From positions 292,362,457 through 292,426,456 of the forward strand of contig NC_081410.1 in NCBI RefSeq assembly GCF_030272615.1: a stretch of DNA of 64,000 nucleotides, in the 5' to 3' direction. A program made the translations under genes and the position numbers. The stretch comes from Cryptomeria japonica. Taxonomy: Eukaryota > Streptophyta > Pinopsida > Cupressales > Cupressaceae. The notes beneath the pieces were generated by a model. The model saw nothing but the letters and a program-made list of their open reading frames with translations, had not been told where the DNA came from and made no database searches. This document shows, piece after piece, positions 1-10,814 of this stretch (positions are counted from its first letter, which is position 1; each line of letters begins with the position of its first letter).

Positions 1-344
1 CATGCCATGCTGATCTGGAAAAGATAATCCTGGTGGTGTATAACTTGGATCTATTTTCTGGTAACAACAAATATGCTAATATGAATATGCCAATAAACAA
101 ATCTTCAAGACAAAGTGTCCAAATGATTTCTTCGACATAACCAAGTGTTTTCCATGCTATTCCAAGTACTGGTGATCATTATATCCTATCGGTGTACCAG
201 ATACCGGTGACTGTGCATGAGTCATTTTCTTGCCAGTGAATGTTGTTGATTCCCCAAAGTGCTAGAGTTGATAAGGTTTGGTAGGTGTTGATATCAATAA
301 CAAAACCATACCAAAATACAAACAAGTATAATTCATACCGATAA
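1..344 (-). repeat. Copia LTR fragment (host of E1)
   Basis: This stretch resembles, in order, the LTR of element B at about 10100-10450. Shared pieces are the gtaacaacaaatatg word, the aaccaagt block, the ggtgatcat/ggtgaccat steps and the gtgttgatatcaata stretch. It therefore looks like part of a diverged minus-strand copia LTR. It runs off the left edge of the window and is interrupted at 344/345 by E1. Its continuation after E1 (7095 on) no longer looks like an LTR, so the boundary is unclear. Similarity was judged by eye. Confidence 0.55.
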
Positions 345-549
345 TGAAAGGAAATATAAGAGAAAGGAAAGAAAAACAAAATCCAAGTAAGTTTATTGAT
401 GAAGTAAATGTTACCAAGAGAAATGCAAAAACCTTGGAGCAATCACCCAAATTCGAAGAAGGAGGCACAAGAACTTTTGAAAGGGGAAAATAAAAGAAAA
501 AAACCCTTGTGATATTATGAATGAGGCAATGCCTAAAATGAAAGTGAGA

Positions 550-597
<48 letters not shown>

Positions 598-896
598 CTC
601 TTTACAATAATGGCATTAAGAAGAAATGAGAGAGGAGACATCTCTTAAATAGAGATGAGGAGAGGAGTTACAAAGTAGCTCCCAAATATATGAATGCCAC
701 CATTCATAAAATGTGTGTGCCATGTGTCCACATCCTCTTATGGAGGAAATCTAATATTTCTTAATAACAAAAAATAAAATAAATGACTTGTCCTCACACA
801 TGTACTAGGGGACAAATTACATGTAGGAATTCCAAAGGAATATCCTAAACTAAATACAAATAAACATAAGCCAAGTAAAGATTAAATATTCTAACA
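345..896 (-). repeat. E1 3' LTR
   Basis: 552-bp LTR, nearly the same as 6519-7089 by eye. On the minus strand it starts TGTTAGAATATT and ends CTTTCA. A TATA-like TATTTAA lies at about 645-651 (minus). Downstream of it is a long (CT)n tract, seen as GA on the plus strand at about 555-594, which would fall in the 5' untranslated part of the transcript. Confidence 0.95.
551..595. repeat. (GA)n microsatellite in E1 3' LTR
   Basis: About 20 uninterrupted GA units follow gtgagagtgtga. The matching place in the other LTR (6713-6788) holds GT units followed by GA units, so the two LTRs have drifted apart here. Confidence 0.95.
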
Positions 897-907
897 CCCC
901 CCCTTAA
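897..907 (-). promoter_or_regulatory. E1 polypurine tract
   Basis: On the minus strand TTAAGGGGGGG lies directly before the 3' LTR start TGTTAG. This is the usual plus-strand DNA primer position. The TAA that ends the RNase H frame (904-906) overlaps the tract, so pol runs right up to the LTR with no 3' untranslated spacer. Confidence 0.85.
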
Positions 908-2361
908 GCTTTACTTGGGGAATTTACATCAAACCCTTCAATGGGTTTCAATCCAAGATTTTTACAATGAAATTGGAACTTTTCTTTACAAAGTGGCTTG
1001 GTCAAAATATCTGCAACTTGGTCTTCCCCCTTGCAATAGAGGAGTGAAAATTGCTTGTATTCAATTTGTTATCTAATAAAATGGTGTTGGAGAGCAATGT
1101 GTTTTGTTCGTGCATGAAAAAATGGATTTTTAGCCAAGGCAAGGGAACTTTGGTTGTCACAATACAATGGAGTTGGTTTGTGTTGAGGTAGACCCAAATC
1201 TTCAAGTAGTCTTTTAAGCCACAAGGCTTCTTTGGAAGCATTAGTGCATCCTTTGTACTCAACTTCAGTGGATCCAAGAGAGGTAGATTATTTCTTTTTA
1301 CTATTCCAAGAAATTTCTCCTGAACCAACAAAAAAACAATAACCACAAGTAGATTTCCCATCATTGGGATCTCCACCTAGATCGAAATCAATAAAACCTT
1401 TTAAAGTAAAATCAGAATTTGCATCATAAAACAAACCTACATTAATAGTTCCTTTATATATCTTAAAATTCTTTTAGCAGCTTTAAAGTGTGTTTGTTGA
1501 GGTTTAGACATGAATCTTGAAACCAAACCAACACTATAAGCAATATCCGACCTAGTAAGAGCTAAATAATTCAAACTTCCAACTAATTGTCTATACAAAG
1601 TAGGATCAACAAGAGGAGTTTTCATATCAAGAATTAACTTAGTGTCTGATTCAATAGGAATTAAAACATGGTGAGCATCATTCATTTTAAACTTATCTAT
1701 GAGATCTTGAGCATATTTACTTTGAGATAAGAAAATTCCTTTAGAGGTTTGCCAAATTTACATTCCTAATAAATAATGTAAAAGACTTAAATTGGTCATT
1801 TGAAATTTTTGATTAAGTTGAAACTTAATATCAGAATCAAAGTATTGAAAATTGAAGTAAGAATCAAATCATCTACATACAAGATAATAATGATCCAATA
1901 ATATCATCTACACTATGTTTAATATACAAGTTAGGATAATTTTTACTTCTAATAAAGCCTTGAGAAAGAAATAATGCATTAATCTTTGAATACCACTCCC
2001 TAGGAGATTGCTTTAATCCATAAATTGATCTCTTTAGTTTACAAACTAAGTGTGCATTACCTTCTTTAATAAAACTAGGAGGTTGAGACATATAAATTTC
2101 CTCATGTAAATCAACATTAAGAAACACACTTTTAACATCCATTTGGTGAATAGGACAATTCATTCTAGAAGATAAAGCAAGCACAAGTTTAATTGTAGGC
2201 ATTTTAGCAACAGGAGTAAAAGTTTCAGTATAATCTAAGCCTTCAACTTGAGAAAAACCTCTAGCAACTAATCTAGCTTTAAATTTACTAACTTGATTAT
2301 TAGCATTCAATTTAGTTTTATAAAGCCACTTGCAAGAAACAAGATTTTTACCATGAGGCAA
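904..2361 (-). pseudogene. E1 reverse transcriptase-RNase H (copia, broken)
   Basis: The open part at 1873-2361 encodes the start of a copia-type RT (RVT_2): LVSCKWLYKTKLN, KARLVARGFSQVEGLDY, HQMDVKSVFLN and IYGLKQSPREWY. The catalytic YVDD box is present at about 1862-1882 but in another frame, so a frameshift lies just before it. The frame at 1437-1685 carries LVGSLNYLALTRSDIAYSVGLVSRFM, the RT-RNase H connection. RNase H follows to the stop at 904-906, with the ADILTKPL ending of copia RNase H, again in several frames. The product would copy element RNA into DNA and remove the RNA strand. At least two frameshifts and several stops make it inactive. Confidence 0.85.
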
Positions 2362-2406
2362 GGTAACTAAATCTCAAGTTTGGTTAGAAATTAAAGTATC
2401 ATATTC

Positions 2407-2769
2407 TTAGTTCATTGCTTTTTGCCAGTGTGGTTGATTTTTAGCTTGATCAAAAGTTTTAGGATCATTAGAATTCATAATAGTAAACATTAAATCATAA
2501 TTACAATAATTAACTCTTCTAGCTTGAAGTCTATCCATTCTAGCTAAGTATTCATCACTATCTTGAATTAAAGATTTAAACCATTTAGGTCTTCTTTTAG
2601 AAGTAATGGATTCCTCACTAGAAGAAGAGTCATGAGGAGTAGAGTTATTATTATCATCATCACTATCACTAGAAGGAATAGAAAGAGATGCATTAGGAGT
2701 AGGGTTAAGAGAAGGAGGTTGGTCCTCCACAAGAACAACTTTTCTTTGAGCAAGTTCATCATCCTCCAC
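2407..2769 (-). pseudogene. E1 integrase-RT linker
   Basis: A 120-residue frame between integrase and RT. It is rich in Ser, Asp and Asn (a DSDDDNNNSTPHDSSSSEES-like stretch) and ends in PKTFDQAKNQPHWQKAMN, the conserved entry into copia RT (usually followed by ALE/EFxAL). It ends at a TAG where the polyprotein would continue, so it is one exon-less piece of a broken pol. I see no catalytic residues in it. Confidence 0.75.
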
Positions 2770-2793
2770 TTTAGAACAATCATGAATGCCTTT

Positions 2794-3894
2794 TTATGCA
2801 ATACAAACATCTCTTGAAACTTTTACCTTGTTAGTAGTAGGATTGTAAACTCTATAACCTTTAGTATTTTCATCATAACAAACAAAGATAAAAGGAGAAG
2901 ATTTAGCATCTAATTTTTTTCTTTTCTCCTTAGGTTTGTGAACATAAGCTATGGAACCAAAAATTATTAAATTCTGCAAATTGGGCTTTCTACCAGACCA
3001 AGCTTCTTCAAGAGGTTTATCATGTAAGGCTTTGGTAGGTGTTCTATTAATTAAATAAGTTTCACAAGACATAGCTTCAGCCCAAAACTTGTAATCCATA
3101 TTTTTTGCATGTAATAAACATTTTGCCATTTCAACAATGGTCTTATGCTTCCATTCTGCCACACCATTTTGTTGTGGTGTATAAGGAATGGTAAGCTCAT
3201 GTTTAATTCCAAAAATTTTCAAATAAGAATTAAATACATTATTGACATATTCACTTCCATTGTCAGTACGAAGAATCTTAATTTTAGAACTAGATAATTG
3301 CCTTTCTACAAACATATGAAATTCAGTAAACACATCAAGCACTTGATCCTTACGATGAAGGAAATATATCCATGTTCTCCTTGAAAAATAATCAACAAAG
3401 GTAAGAGCATACCTTGAATCTTGGATGGAGGGATTCTCCATCGGACCCAAGAGATCACTATGAACTAGATGTAATATAGTATATGCCCTCCAAGATTGAC
3501 CATGAGGAAAGGGTTCCCTATGCATCTTACCACTCATGTAGCCATTGCAAACAATTTGATAAGGAACAATAGTAGGCAATCCATCAACCATATTTAATTT
3601 TTGCATCAATGATATATAATCAGAATTGAGATGGCTAAGTCTTTCATGCCATATAGTAAAATCAACAATAGTAAGCAAAGAATAATTTGTACGAGCAAAC
3701 TCATAAAACTTGAATAAGTTATTAGTATCTATTTTAGCAGTAGCAATAACATAATTAGTTTTTGGATCAATGATATAACGCATGCCCCTATAAAATTTAA
3801 TTTTATAATCTTGACAAAGTTTAGGAACTAAAAGAAAATTTGATTTTAATTCAGGAACATAAAGAACATGTAATTTCCCATTAGGGACATTCAC
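2794..3894 (-). pseudogene. E1 GAG-pre-integrase and integrase
   Basis: Longest pol frame of E1, 366 residues. It inserts element DNA into host DNA. It has the GAG-pre-integrase part (WHERLSHLN supplies the His side of the zinc site) followed by CNGYMSGKMHR, where the usual second Cys is Tyr, so zinc binding is probably lost. The rve core keeps its acidic residues: Asp in LTFVDYFSRRTW, Asp in ILRTDNGSEY, Glu in QQNGVAEWKH. The C-terminal part has the copia EAWSGRKPNLQNLIIFGSIA and GYRVYNPTTNKV motifs. The frame is open for its whole length but is separated by stops from protease and RT, which in copia elements are parts of the same polyprotein. Confidence 0.85.
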
Positions 3895-3984
3895 ATCACC
3901 AATAGCTTCAACTTTGCAACTATGATTATTAGCTAATTGAACAAGAATATTGGAAGTATCAGGATGAAAAGATTCAAAACACTC

Positions 3985-4515
3985 TTAATGAGAAGTAACA
4001 TGCTGAGATGCACTAGAATTAATAATCCATTTAAGTGGTTGAGAAACATTATAAGTACATGTAAATGCATGACGAGATGAATTATCATTATTATTACCTT
4101 TCTTATAACGAGTTTTATCTTGTTGATTATTTTGATTATTTTGGTTCATGGGCTTTTTACCATTTTGCTTCTTAAAATAATTATTAGTAATACATCCATC
4201 TTTCCTACAATATGTGCAATGGGTTCTTGTTTGAGAATTATTCCTTTGATAATTGTATGCATTATTATGACAATTGTTATGATAGGATTTAGACTGAGAT
4301 TGATAATTAGAAGATTTGTGATTATTATTATGATTATGATTATTATTATTGGATCTAAAATTATTATTATGATTTTGGTTTTTAGACATAAAAGCATGTT
4401 CACTACTTTTAAGAGTACCAAATTGAATTAATTTATCTTCCTCTTGACGTAATAAATTGCAAAAAATATCATAAGTTAATTGAGTAGCTAAACTAGGAAT
4501 AACAAGTTGAGGCAT
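3985..4515 (-). pseudogene. E1 gag C-terminus and protease start
   Basis: A 176-residue frame. Residues about 50-135 are extremely Asn/His/Gln/Ser-rich, as in several plant copia gag proteins. A decayed zinc knuckle, CTYCRKDGCITNNYF, has lost the His and the last Cys. The frame ends in WIINSSASQHVTSH, the copia protease active site. Family proteins have Asp-Ser-Gly there; this copy has Asn-Ser-Ser (Asn codon at about 4018-4020), so the aspartic protease is catalytically dead. Confidence 0.85.
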
Positions 4516-4702
4516 GAATATTCATAATAAATTGTTGAAATTGATGAGGAAGACATTTTTTAAGAATAAGATGAATTAAACGTAAATCAGCTAGAGTAAC
4601 TTCTAAACCAGCTAATTGACTATTAATAGAATCAAAATTTTATAAGAATTCATCCATGGTTTTAAAATCTGTATACCTGAGATCTTCGAGTTGATCTTGA
4701 AG

Positions 4703-5014
4703 CTAAATTTTTCGGGATTCATTTGAGCTATCATAAATTGTTTTTAAAATTTCCCAAGCTCCATATGATTTTGTACAATTTCCAATTAGAACATACAAAT
4801 CAGGAACCATTGAAATTCCAATCAAACCAAGTGCTTCCTCATTTTGAGCCTTCCATCTGTCTTGGTCGGCTTGAGGAGTAGTTGAAGCAGGCTCAAAGGT
4901 TTTATCAGTAGCAACATCCAAAAGGTGCTTGAAATGAAAAATAAAGGAAATATGTGTTTTCCATGAATGATAATTAGAACTATTTAATTTAATTTCTGGA
5001 ATTAAAGTAGACAT
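4703..5014 (-). pseudogene. E1 gag N-terminus
   Basis: A 103-residue frame starting at an ATG at 5012-5014 (MSTLIPEIKLNSSNYHSWKT). The NYxxW and later YGAWEILKTIYDSSNESRK are the signatures of the copia gag family (UBN2/DUF4219). It would form the capsid. It is separated by stops or a frameshift (4516-4702) from the Asn-rich gag C-terminus. Confidence 0.85.
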
Positions 5015-6500
5015 GATAACAAAATAATGAACAAATTATGATTAGTATTGAAAAAATACCCCCTTGAATTAAAAATGAAAAAATTAACCTCCTTGATTAA
5101 ACTTGAATCAAACTTGAATAATAACTTTTAAAAAATAACAATATTTTTAAAAAGAGACTATTTATCAAAGTATTATTTTCAAATCTTTAATAAAAAATTT
5201 AAATTTTAAAAAAACTTTAATTTTATTTAAATAAACTATATATTAAAAATACTTAATATTTAAAACTTTTATAAGATTCTCATGTGAAAAAAAACTAAAC
5301 TTTATATGAAAACAAAAATAAACTTTATCTACAAAGAAATACTTAATTAAAAAACTTTTTAAAGTTTTGTTTTTCTTTAAAACCAGAATAAAGATTTACA
5401 TAGAGAAAGAAAGTTTCTTATATTAAAAGGAACTTTAAAGGAAGCCACGTAAGAATAAAAAGAATTTAGAATAAAACTTGGATAAGAATCACGACAGTAA
5501 CAAATAATAAATTAAAATAAAACTTGGATAATTATGACACTAAAGAAGAAGATATGTTGTTGTAAATTAAAAAAATTCCTTCCAAATATAGAATGATATA
5601 CAACAGAGGTTAAGACTGGCGGTAAGTGTTGGCAGATGGTGGGTAGTGGCAGGTAAAGAAAGCACAGAGAGAACGATAAGGGCAGACGTGCATGAACAAT
5701 GGAAAGGCACAACAAATGCTCAAAAAAAATGGTAGTGCAGATAGAAAAGAAAAACAAGTGTTTCAACGAAACGCTTATTGCAGAGATGTGTGCAAAAATG
5801 TTAAGGCAAGTTTAAAAAAAAAATGAAATGCAGCTATTTGAGGTTGTGAGTTCTACAGAAGGGATAACAAGACAATATTGCAGAAGACAACACAAGGAAA
5901 GAACAGTAATTAGTTAATGTCTCTGCATAATATGATACGGGAGGACAAGTAATAGAAATAAAGACAGAAAGCAATATGCAAAATACACTAGAATATTAAA
6001 TTTCTGGTATTCAAATCCTGCAATACACAAAACCTGAAGAATAAAATATGAAAGATAGATATTTATTACATAGAGATCAATAAACCCTCTATTTTAACAA
6101 AATCTTGTAAACACCAGAATTGTTAGAACCTGTAAGCAGAATAAAGATGCAACTTTCATAATAAATCAGTTATGGCGGTAAGCCGACCAAACAAATTAAG
6201 GAGGCTGAGTTTGGTGGTAAACCTTCCAAACTAGTCACAATAAAAAAAAAAAAAAGAAGAAACTTTGGCGGTAGGCCTTCCAAAGTTTTTGTTTTTTTAA
6301 AAAAAACTAGAATCTAAGAAGATTAAACCTGCAAGCAAACTTGTTAACAAGTTTGAATTTTTTTTTTTAAATTCTGAAATAAAAAACCTGCACAGTAGAA
6401 AATATTAGAGAAATAACTTCTTCTCCTCTCAAGAATGCCTCCAAGAAGGTGAACTTCACATAATGTAACCTTCATCAATCTCAACTTGAAATAAGGATTA
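5015..6500 (-). other. E1 untranslated leader
   Basis: About 1.49 kb between the PBS and the gag start, very AT-rich at 5040-5560. I see no coding in it. A short motif of the form GGCGGTAAGCC(G)ACCAAA recurs at about 6174-6190, 6213-6230 and 6266-6284 with substitutions, and a shorter tggcggtaag occurs near 5618. A run of A and T tracts at 6240-6385 separates these from the PBS. Confidence 0.6.
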
Positions 6501-6518
6501 GAACCTGCTCTGATACCA
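6501..6518 (-). promoter_or_regulatory. E1 primer binding site (tRNA-iMet)
   Basis: On the minus strand TGGTATCAGAGCAGGTTC follows the 5' LTR end with no gap. The first 12 bases match the complement of the plant initiator tRNA-Met 3' end, the usual copia primer. Confidence 0.9.
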
Positions 6519-6710
6519 TGAAAGGAAATACAAGAGCAAGGAAAGAAAAACAAAATCCAAGTAAGTTTATTGATGAAGTAAATGTTACCAAGAGACATGA
6601 AAAAACCTTGGAGCAATCACCCAAATGTGAAGAAGGAGGCACAAGAACTTTTGAAAGGGGAAAAGAAAAGAAAAACCCCTTGTGATATTATGAATGAGGC
6701 AATGCCTAAA

Positions 6711-6790
<80 letters not shown>

Positions 6791-7089
6791 CTCTTTACAA
6801 TAATGTCATTAAGAAGAAATGAGAGAGGAGACATCTCTTAAATAGAGACGAGGAGAGGAGTTACAAAGTAACTCCCAAATCTATGAATGCCACCATTCAT
6901 AAAATGTGTGTGCCATGTGTCCACATCTTCTTATGAAGGAAATCTAATATTCCTTAATAAAAGAAAATAAAAGAAATGACTTGTCCTCACACATGTACTA
7001 GGGGACAAATTACATGTAGGAATTCCAAAGGAATATCCTAAACTAAATACAAATAAACCTAAGCGAAGTAAAGATTAAATATTCTAACA
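6519..7089 (-). repeat. E1 5' LTR
   Basis: 571-bp partner of 345-896. On the minus strand it starts TGTTAGAATATT and ends CTTTCA. The TATA-like TATTTAA at about 6839-6845 would be the Pol II promoter for the genomic RNA. A (CT)n(AC)n tract (plus strand GT then GA, 6713-6788) lies downstream. Confidence 0.95.
6713..6788. repeat. (GT)n(GA)n compound microsatellite in E1 5' LTR
   Basis: About 15 GT units run straight into about 22 GA units. The other LTR has only GA units at this position. Confidence 0.95.
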
Positions 7090-7094
7090 GATAA

Positions 7095-7870
7095 CCTCGT
7101 CCTCTATGCTCAACTTTGTCTTTCTTATCGATGTAACCCAAAACTCCTTTCACTATTGGTTTGAGTTATCCCGATGGCTTAGTATTCCCACCTTTTGGTA
7201 TTGCTTCATTGGAATAAGTCATGTTGATGACACCACCTTTTCCATCTATCCCATCGAGTATTGGGGTAGCACGAAATATCATTTTTTGACAACCTGATGA
7301 TATTTACTGTCTACTTCACACTCTCTTTCATCAGCGTAGGTTATACTGATTACCTCATCGTCTATCAGCACAACATTTTTCTCATGCCTCAGATAGTGAA
7401 TGTTATGCCGATGAAAACCTTCTTCTAAACTTCCTTTTGGTTCTCCTTCGGAGTGATCGGTCTAGGTCATGCTGATAAGTTCTCTCATTATTTATGCCAG
7501 TCGGTCTTATCGGGGTAACTTACACCAATAGTTCAGACTTGATAATTATGTAAATTAAGCTCCTCTTCATATATCACTTGCACTTGTAACCTTTTATGGA
7601 AACTCTGCATGTGCTAATAGATGACAAAGACTATCACATAGGCCAAAAGAATTCCTTATAAGGATCCCAATATTGTCATGCTGAAATTTCCTCATGTAGT
7701 TCCTACTCAGTGCCAACCCTTACCATGCCCCAGCGATGCTTGTCCAATTCTGAAAAATGAGGTCACATAGGGATTTTTTTTGATATTGCAGCACATATCC
7801 TACACTTACAATCCAACAATAAATTCTCTTATGATGAAAATGTATATATAAAACATCAAAGAAATAGCAT
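7095..7870. other. Unassigned repeat-like DNA between E1 and A
   Basis: No convincing coding. The words ataacctcgtcctctatgct (near 7091) and attacctcatcgtctatcag (near 7343) are alike and about 250 bp apart. Several diverged copies of a ccgatga/cggtcttat word recur through 7130-7520, so it may be a decayed tandem repeat or an old LTR. It continues the DNA left of E1 (1-344). The junction to A's gag is near 7870; I cannot place it exactly. Confidence 0.35.
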
Positions 7871-8440
7871 AGAATATTTTGCAAAAATACGTGCTAATAG
7901 AGCTTGAGGAATTTGGTTCTAGAGTTCCAAAATCTGAACTTGCTTTTCATGCATCTACATCATATATAGGCAAGAGTTATTGGAAAGCCTTATATGTTAA
8001 GGAACTAGAGGAAAAGAAGAAAGAAGAAAGAAGAAAGAAGATGAAGAGTTTGAGCAACTTGAAGCCCTATTTGCTAGAAGAGTACCTAAAGGTCTGGTAG
8101 GAAGTAAGTATGAAGGAAAATCACCTTTTAAATGTTTTTCATGTAATAAGATAGGTCATTTTGCATCTAGATGTCTTGAAATGAATTCAGGATTTGAGAA
8201 AAGAGCTAGAAGATATTTTAGGCCTAACCATGATTATCAAAACAAGCATAAGTACAAGAGGAAGAAAGCCAAATCATGCTACTATGCGGATGAGGAAGGT
8301 GTGACTGATTTTGATGATGAATCGACACAAGATTTAGCTAGTGGATCTGACAATGGAAAAAAATGCATATTCTTGGCTATCAAGGAAGATGATCTAGTAC
8401 CTGAAGAAAAGGTCCTTGCTGCTAAAGTTGAAGACAAGGA
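7871..8440 (+). pseudogene. A gag, C-terminal part (broken)
   Basis: Copia gag remnant. The first frame (7879-8100) has ELEEFGSRVPKSELAFHAS and SYWKALYVKELEEKK, matching B's gag (ELEEFG...SDWKALYATKLEDI). A frameshift in the purine-rich stretch near 8015-8045 moves into a frame with an intact zinc knuckle CFSCNKIGHFASRC (8133-8174; CX2CX4HX4C). This is followed by basic and then acidic residues (8181 on). It would bind genomic RNA in the capsid. The N-terminal gag domain is missing. Confidence 0.8.
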
Positions 8441-9372
8441 TGAATGGGTGATAGGCAGTGGATGTTCACATCATATGACTGGAAATAAAAGGAAGTTTCT
8501 ATCTTTGCAAGAATTTCATGGCAGTCTAGTTAGATTTGGAGATGACAAAGCATGCATGAACAAAGGAAGAGGAACTATATCATTGGATGGTAAGCATGAT
8601 ATTGATAATGTTTATTATGTTTAAGGTTTAAGGCATAATCTTTTGAGTGTATGATAGTTGGTGGATAAGGGATTTCGGTTACAGTTTAAAGATGGAAAAT
8701 GCAAGATTATCAACAGATCCGGATTGGAGATTGCAATTAGAACTCAAACTAAAGGTAACATCTTTCATTTTAACTCTGGTGAGAGGACATGTTTGATTGC
8801 ATAAATTGATGAGAGTTGGCTTGGTATAAGAGGTTGTGTCATGTGAATTTTGATTGCATTGTGAAGATCAATTCTACTAAGGCAGTTAGAGATATACCTA
8901 AGATTGTGAAGCCCTATAATTTGGTATGTAAGGAATGTCAAATGGGAAAGCAAGTCAGAACTTCTTTTAAGATTACACAAGACAAATCTAATGATGTTAT
9001 TGGTATTATTTATATTTATTTGTGTGGTCGTACTAGAATCAAAAGTTTTTAGGGTGATAGATATTTTATGCTAATCATTGATGACTATTCTAGAATGATG
9101 TGGGTTACTACTCTAAGGGAGAAATCTAAAGTATTCAAAAAGTTTAAAATCTTTAAAGATAAAGTTGAGACAGAGATAGGATTGAAGATTAAATGTTTAA
9201 GGTCTAATTAGGGTGGAGAATTCACATCCGATGAATTTAACAGTTATTGTGAAAAGAATGGGATAAGGAGATAGTTATTTGCACCCTGGACACCTCAGCA
9301 GAATGGAGAAGTGGAAAGGAAGAACTTAACTATCTTGGATGCAACTAGAACTATGATGATGGAAGCTAATCT
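8441..9372 (+). pseudogene. A protease and integrase N-terminal half (broken)
   Basis: WVIGSGCSHHMTG at about 8445-8481 is the copia protease site with the catalytic Asp changed to Gly. FGDDKACMNKGRGTISLDG and DNVYYV follow, then the GAG-pre-integrase part: HVNFDCIVKI and CKECQMGKQVRTSF (8816-9050). The rve core has IIDDYSRMMWV near 9077-9110. The second Asp site near 9205 reads RSN-stop-GGEF, so Asp is Asn and a TAG replaces Gln. The Glu is kept in QNGEVERKN (about 9298-9325). Several TAG stops occur. The frame ends where B is inserted, after MMMEAN. Confidence 0.85.
9368..9372. repeat. Target-site duplication of B, left copy
   Basis: AATCT, repeated exactly at 23266-23270 right after the CA end of B. 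Removing B and one copy makes A's integrase read on from EAN into the LLHIY...REAV motif. Confidence 0.95.
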
Positions 9373-10474
9373 TGTTAGGAACTAGAAGGGCAACTAAGAG
9401 GGGGGGGTGAATTAGTTGTCAATTAATTTTAACCCAATAATAACTTAATCAAACTTGATACTTAATACCGGTAAAGAAAACTTATTGCCAGGTAACAAAT
9501 TAGCAGTTAATATCAATACCGGTGAAACTTTATGCATGAAATAGAAAGAGAAACAACATCCATAACACATAACACATATATTTTGACGTGGAAACCCTGT
9601 AAGGAGAAAAACCAAGGTGGGAAACCTTACCCACAATCAGATGATACTACTGTAGATAGTATGTATATACAAATGGGGTATGCACATGCAGAAAGGCCAA
9701 CTACCTAGAGCATACTTCTCAAATGGGAGTCATAGTGACTACAGTAGGATGGTTAAATCCTAGAATAATGTATTGCTCAAAATGGCATCTCCAATGGTGG
9801 ATTTAGGACCGGTTAAGCTCTGATAAACACCTTCAAACCTTCCTTGAACCTTCTCTATGGTTTGCTCATATGATCTTCAATATTCGCACATGCCATGTTA
9901 CAATACCATACCATAACCATATCCTTGTCTATCATCTCACAAATGAGATCTTACATATATACAAAACCTAAGACCAAATGTGTAGGTCGAATCACTAAGA
10001 ATATTACAATTAAATCAATTACAAATAAGTCTTGATGTGATGCATCATGTTAGCTAAATATATTTACAACAATACCCAATCAATAAATCATCTCCATAAT
10101 GTTTCATTCTGATCTAGAATAGATAACGCATACCGATCCATAACCTAGACCAATCTGCTAGTAACAACAAATATGTCAACCTATTTAGACCAATAACCAA
10201 AACACCAAAACCAAGTATCCAAACCATGTCTTTGATATAATCAAGTGATCTCTAGATGATAACAAGTAATCATCTATGTTGGTGAACCATATAAGATACT
10301 GGTGAGCATATATCAGTGACTGTGTGTAAGTCACTGACCTTGCTGGTGAACACAATGTGTCGGTTCAACAGTAAACCAATATAACCATAATGCTAAATCA
10401 ACAATGTAGATCTCCAGAAGGATAAGTGTTGAAATCAATGAAAAAACTAATGCAACACATCCATAATACCAATA
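9373..10474 (-). repeat. B 3' LTR
   Basis: About 1.1 kb. The outer 660 bp (9811-10474) match 22647-23265 closely. On the minus strand it starts TATTGGTATTATGG (TG changed to TA; the 5' LTR keeps TGTTGG) and ends GTTCCTAACA. Near its end is a C-tract followed by CTCTTAGTTG (about 9395-9413 on the plus strand), shared with other copia LTRs here. Confidence 0.9.
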
Positions 10475-10487
10475 ATCTCCCCCTTCA
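10475..10487 (-). promoter_or_regulatory. B polypurine tract
   Basis: On the minus strand CTGAAGGGGGAGAT lies immediately before the 3' LTR. It is preceded by a TTGCCATCAATG word, also found at the PPTs of A, G and I. Confidence 0.85.
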
Positions 10488-10814
10488 GCATTGATGGCAA
10501 CAGTAGATGAAAAAACATCTAAGTGCCAAAGCATATTGCCAAAAACCAAAAACCAACAATCTCCAGAATAGATCAATACCAAAAATCAAAATCAAAATAC
10601 AAAGACTATATATCTCTCCCCCAATGAATAATGTCTCCAAAAGAATGTTTTTCCATAGATCTCTCTCCCCCTTTGACATCAAATTCCAAAGCAATAAAAA
10701 AAACACTAGAACATACAACTAACTACTCCCCTTGAGAAGTAGCTCTCCTCCATCAAAGCTGAAAAAAAGATTCTTCTATTAGTTTTTGTTGGTTTGATGC
10801 CAATATTCAATCAT
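10488..10814 (-). other. B 3' untranslated region
   Basis: Non-coding spacer between the RNase H stop (TAG, 10815-10817) and the PPT. On the minus strand it holds further purine runs of the GGGGGAGAG/AAGGGGGAG type (about 10613-10622, 10664-10673 and 10727-10733), resembling the PPT. Confidence 0.6.

Larger units (their letters stand above)
345..7089 (-). mobile_element. E1: complete Ty1/copia LTR retrotransposon
   Basis: Both LTRs start TG and end CA on the minus strand. They are flanked by a perfect 5-bp target duplication, GATAA, at 340-344 and 7090-7094. Reading right to left, the parts are 5' LTR (6519-7089), PBS (6501-6518), a long leader, gag, protease, integrase, reverse transcriptase, RNase H, PPT (897-907) and 3' LTR (345-896). 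Integrase before RT places it in Ty1/copia. Coding is broken by several stops and frameshifts, and the protease aspartate is replaced, so this copy is not autonomous. Of all the elements here it is the clearest complete insertion. Confidence 0.95.

Noticed and set aside
1002-1376. 124-residue minus-strand frame in E1
   Set aside because: Out of phase with the RNase H motifs of the same stretch, which read in another frame. It is a shadow.
4120-4431. Plus-strand Ile-rich frame over E1 gag
   Set aside because: Complement of the Asn-rich gag coding on the minus strand, with no independent support.
7106-7297. 63-residue frame right of E1
   Set aside because: Short, no start context, sits in unassigned repeat-like DNA.
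9616-10722. Short frames over the B LTR and 3' UTR
   Set aside because: Explained by LTR and untranslated sequence; not kept in the other LTR.
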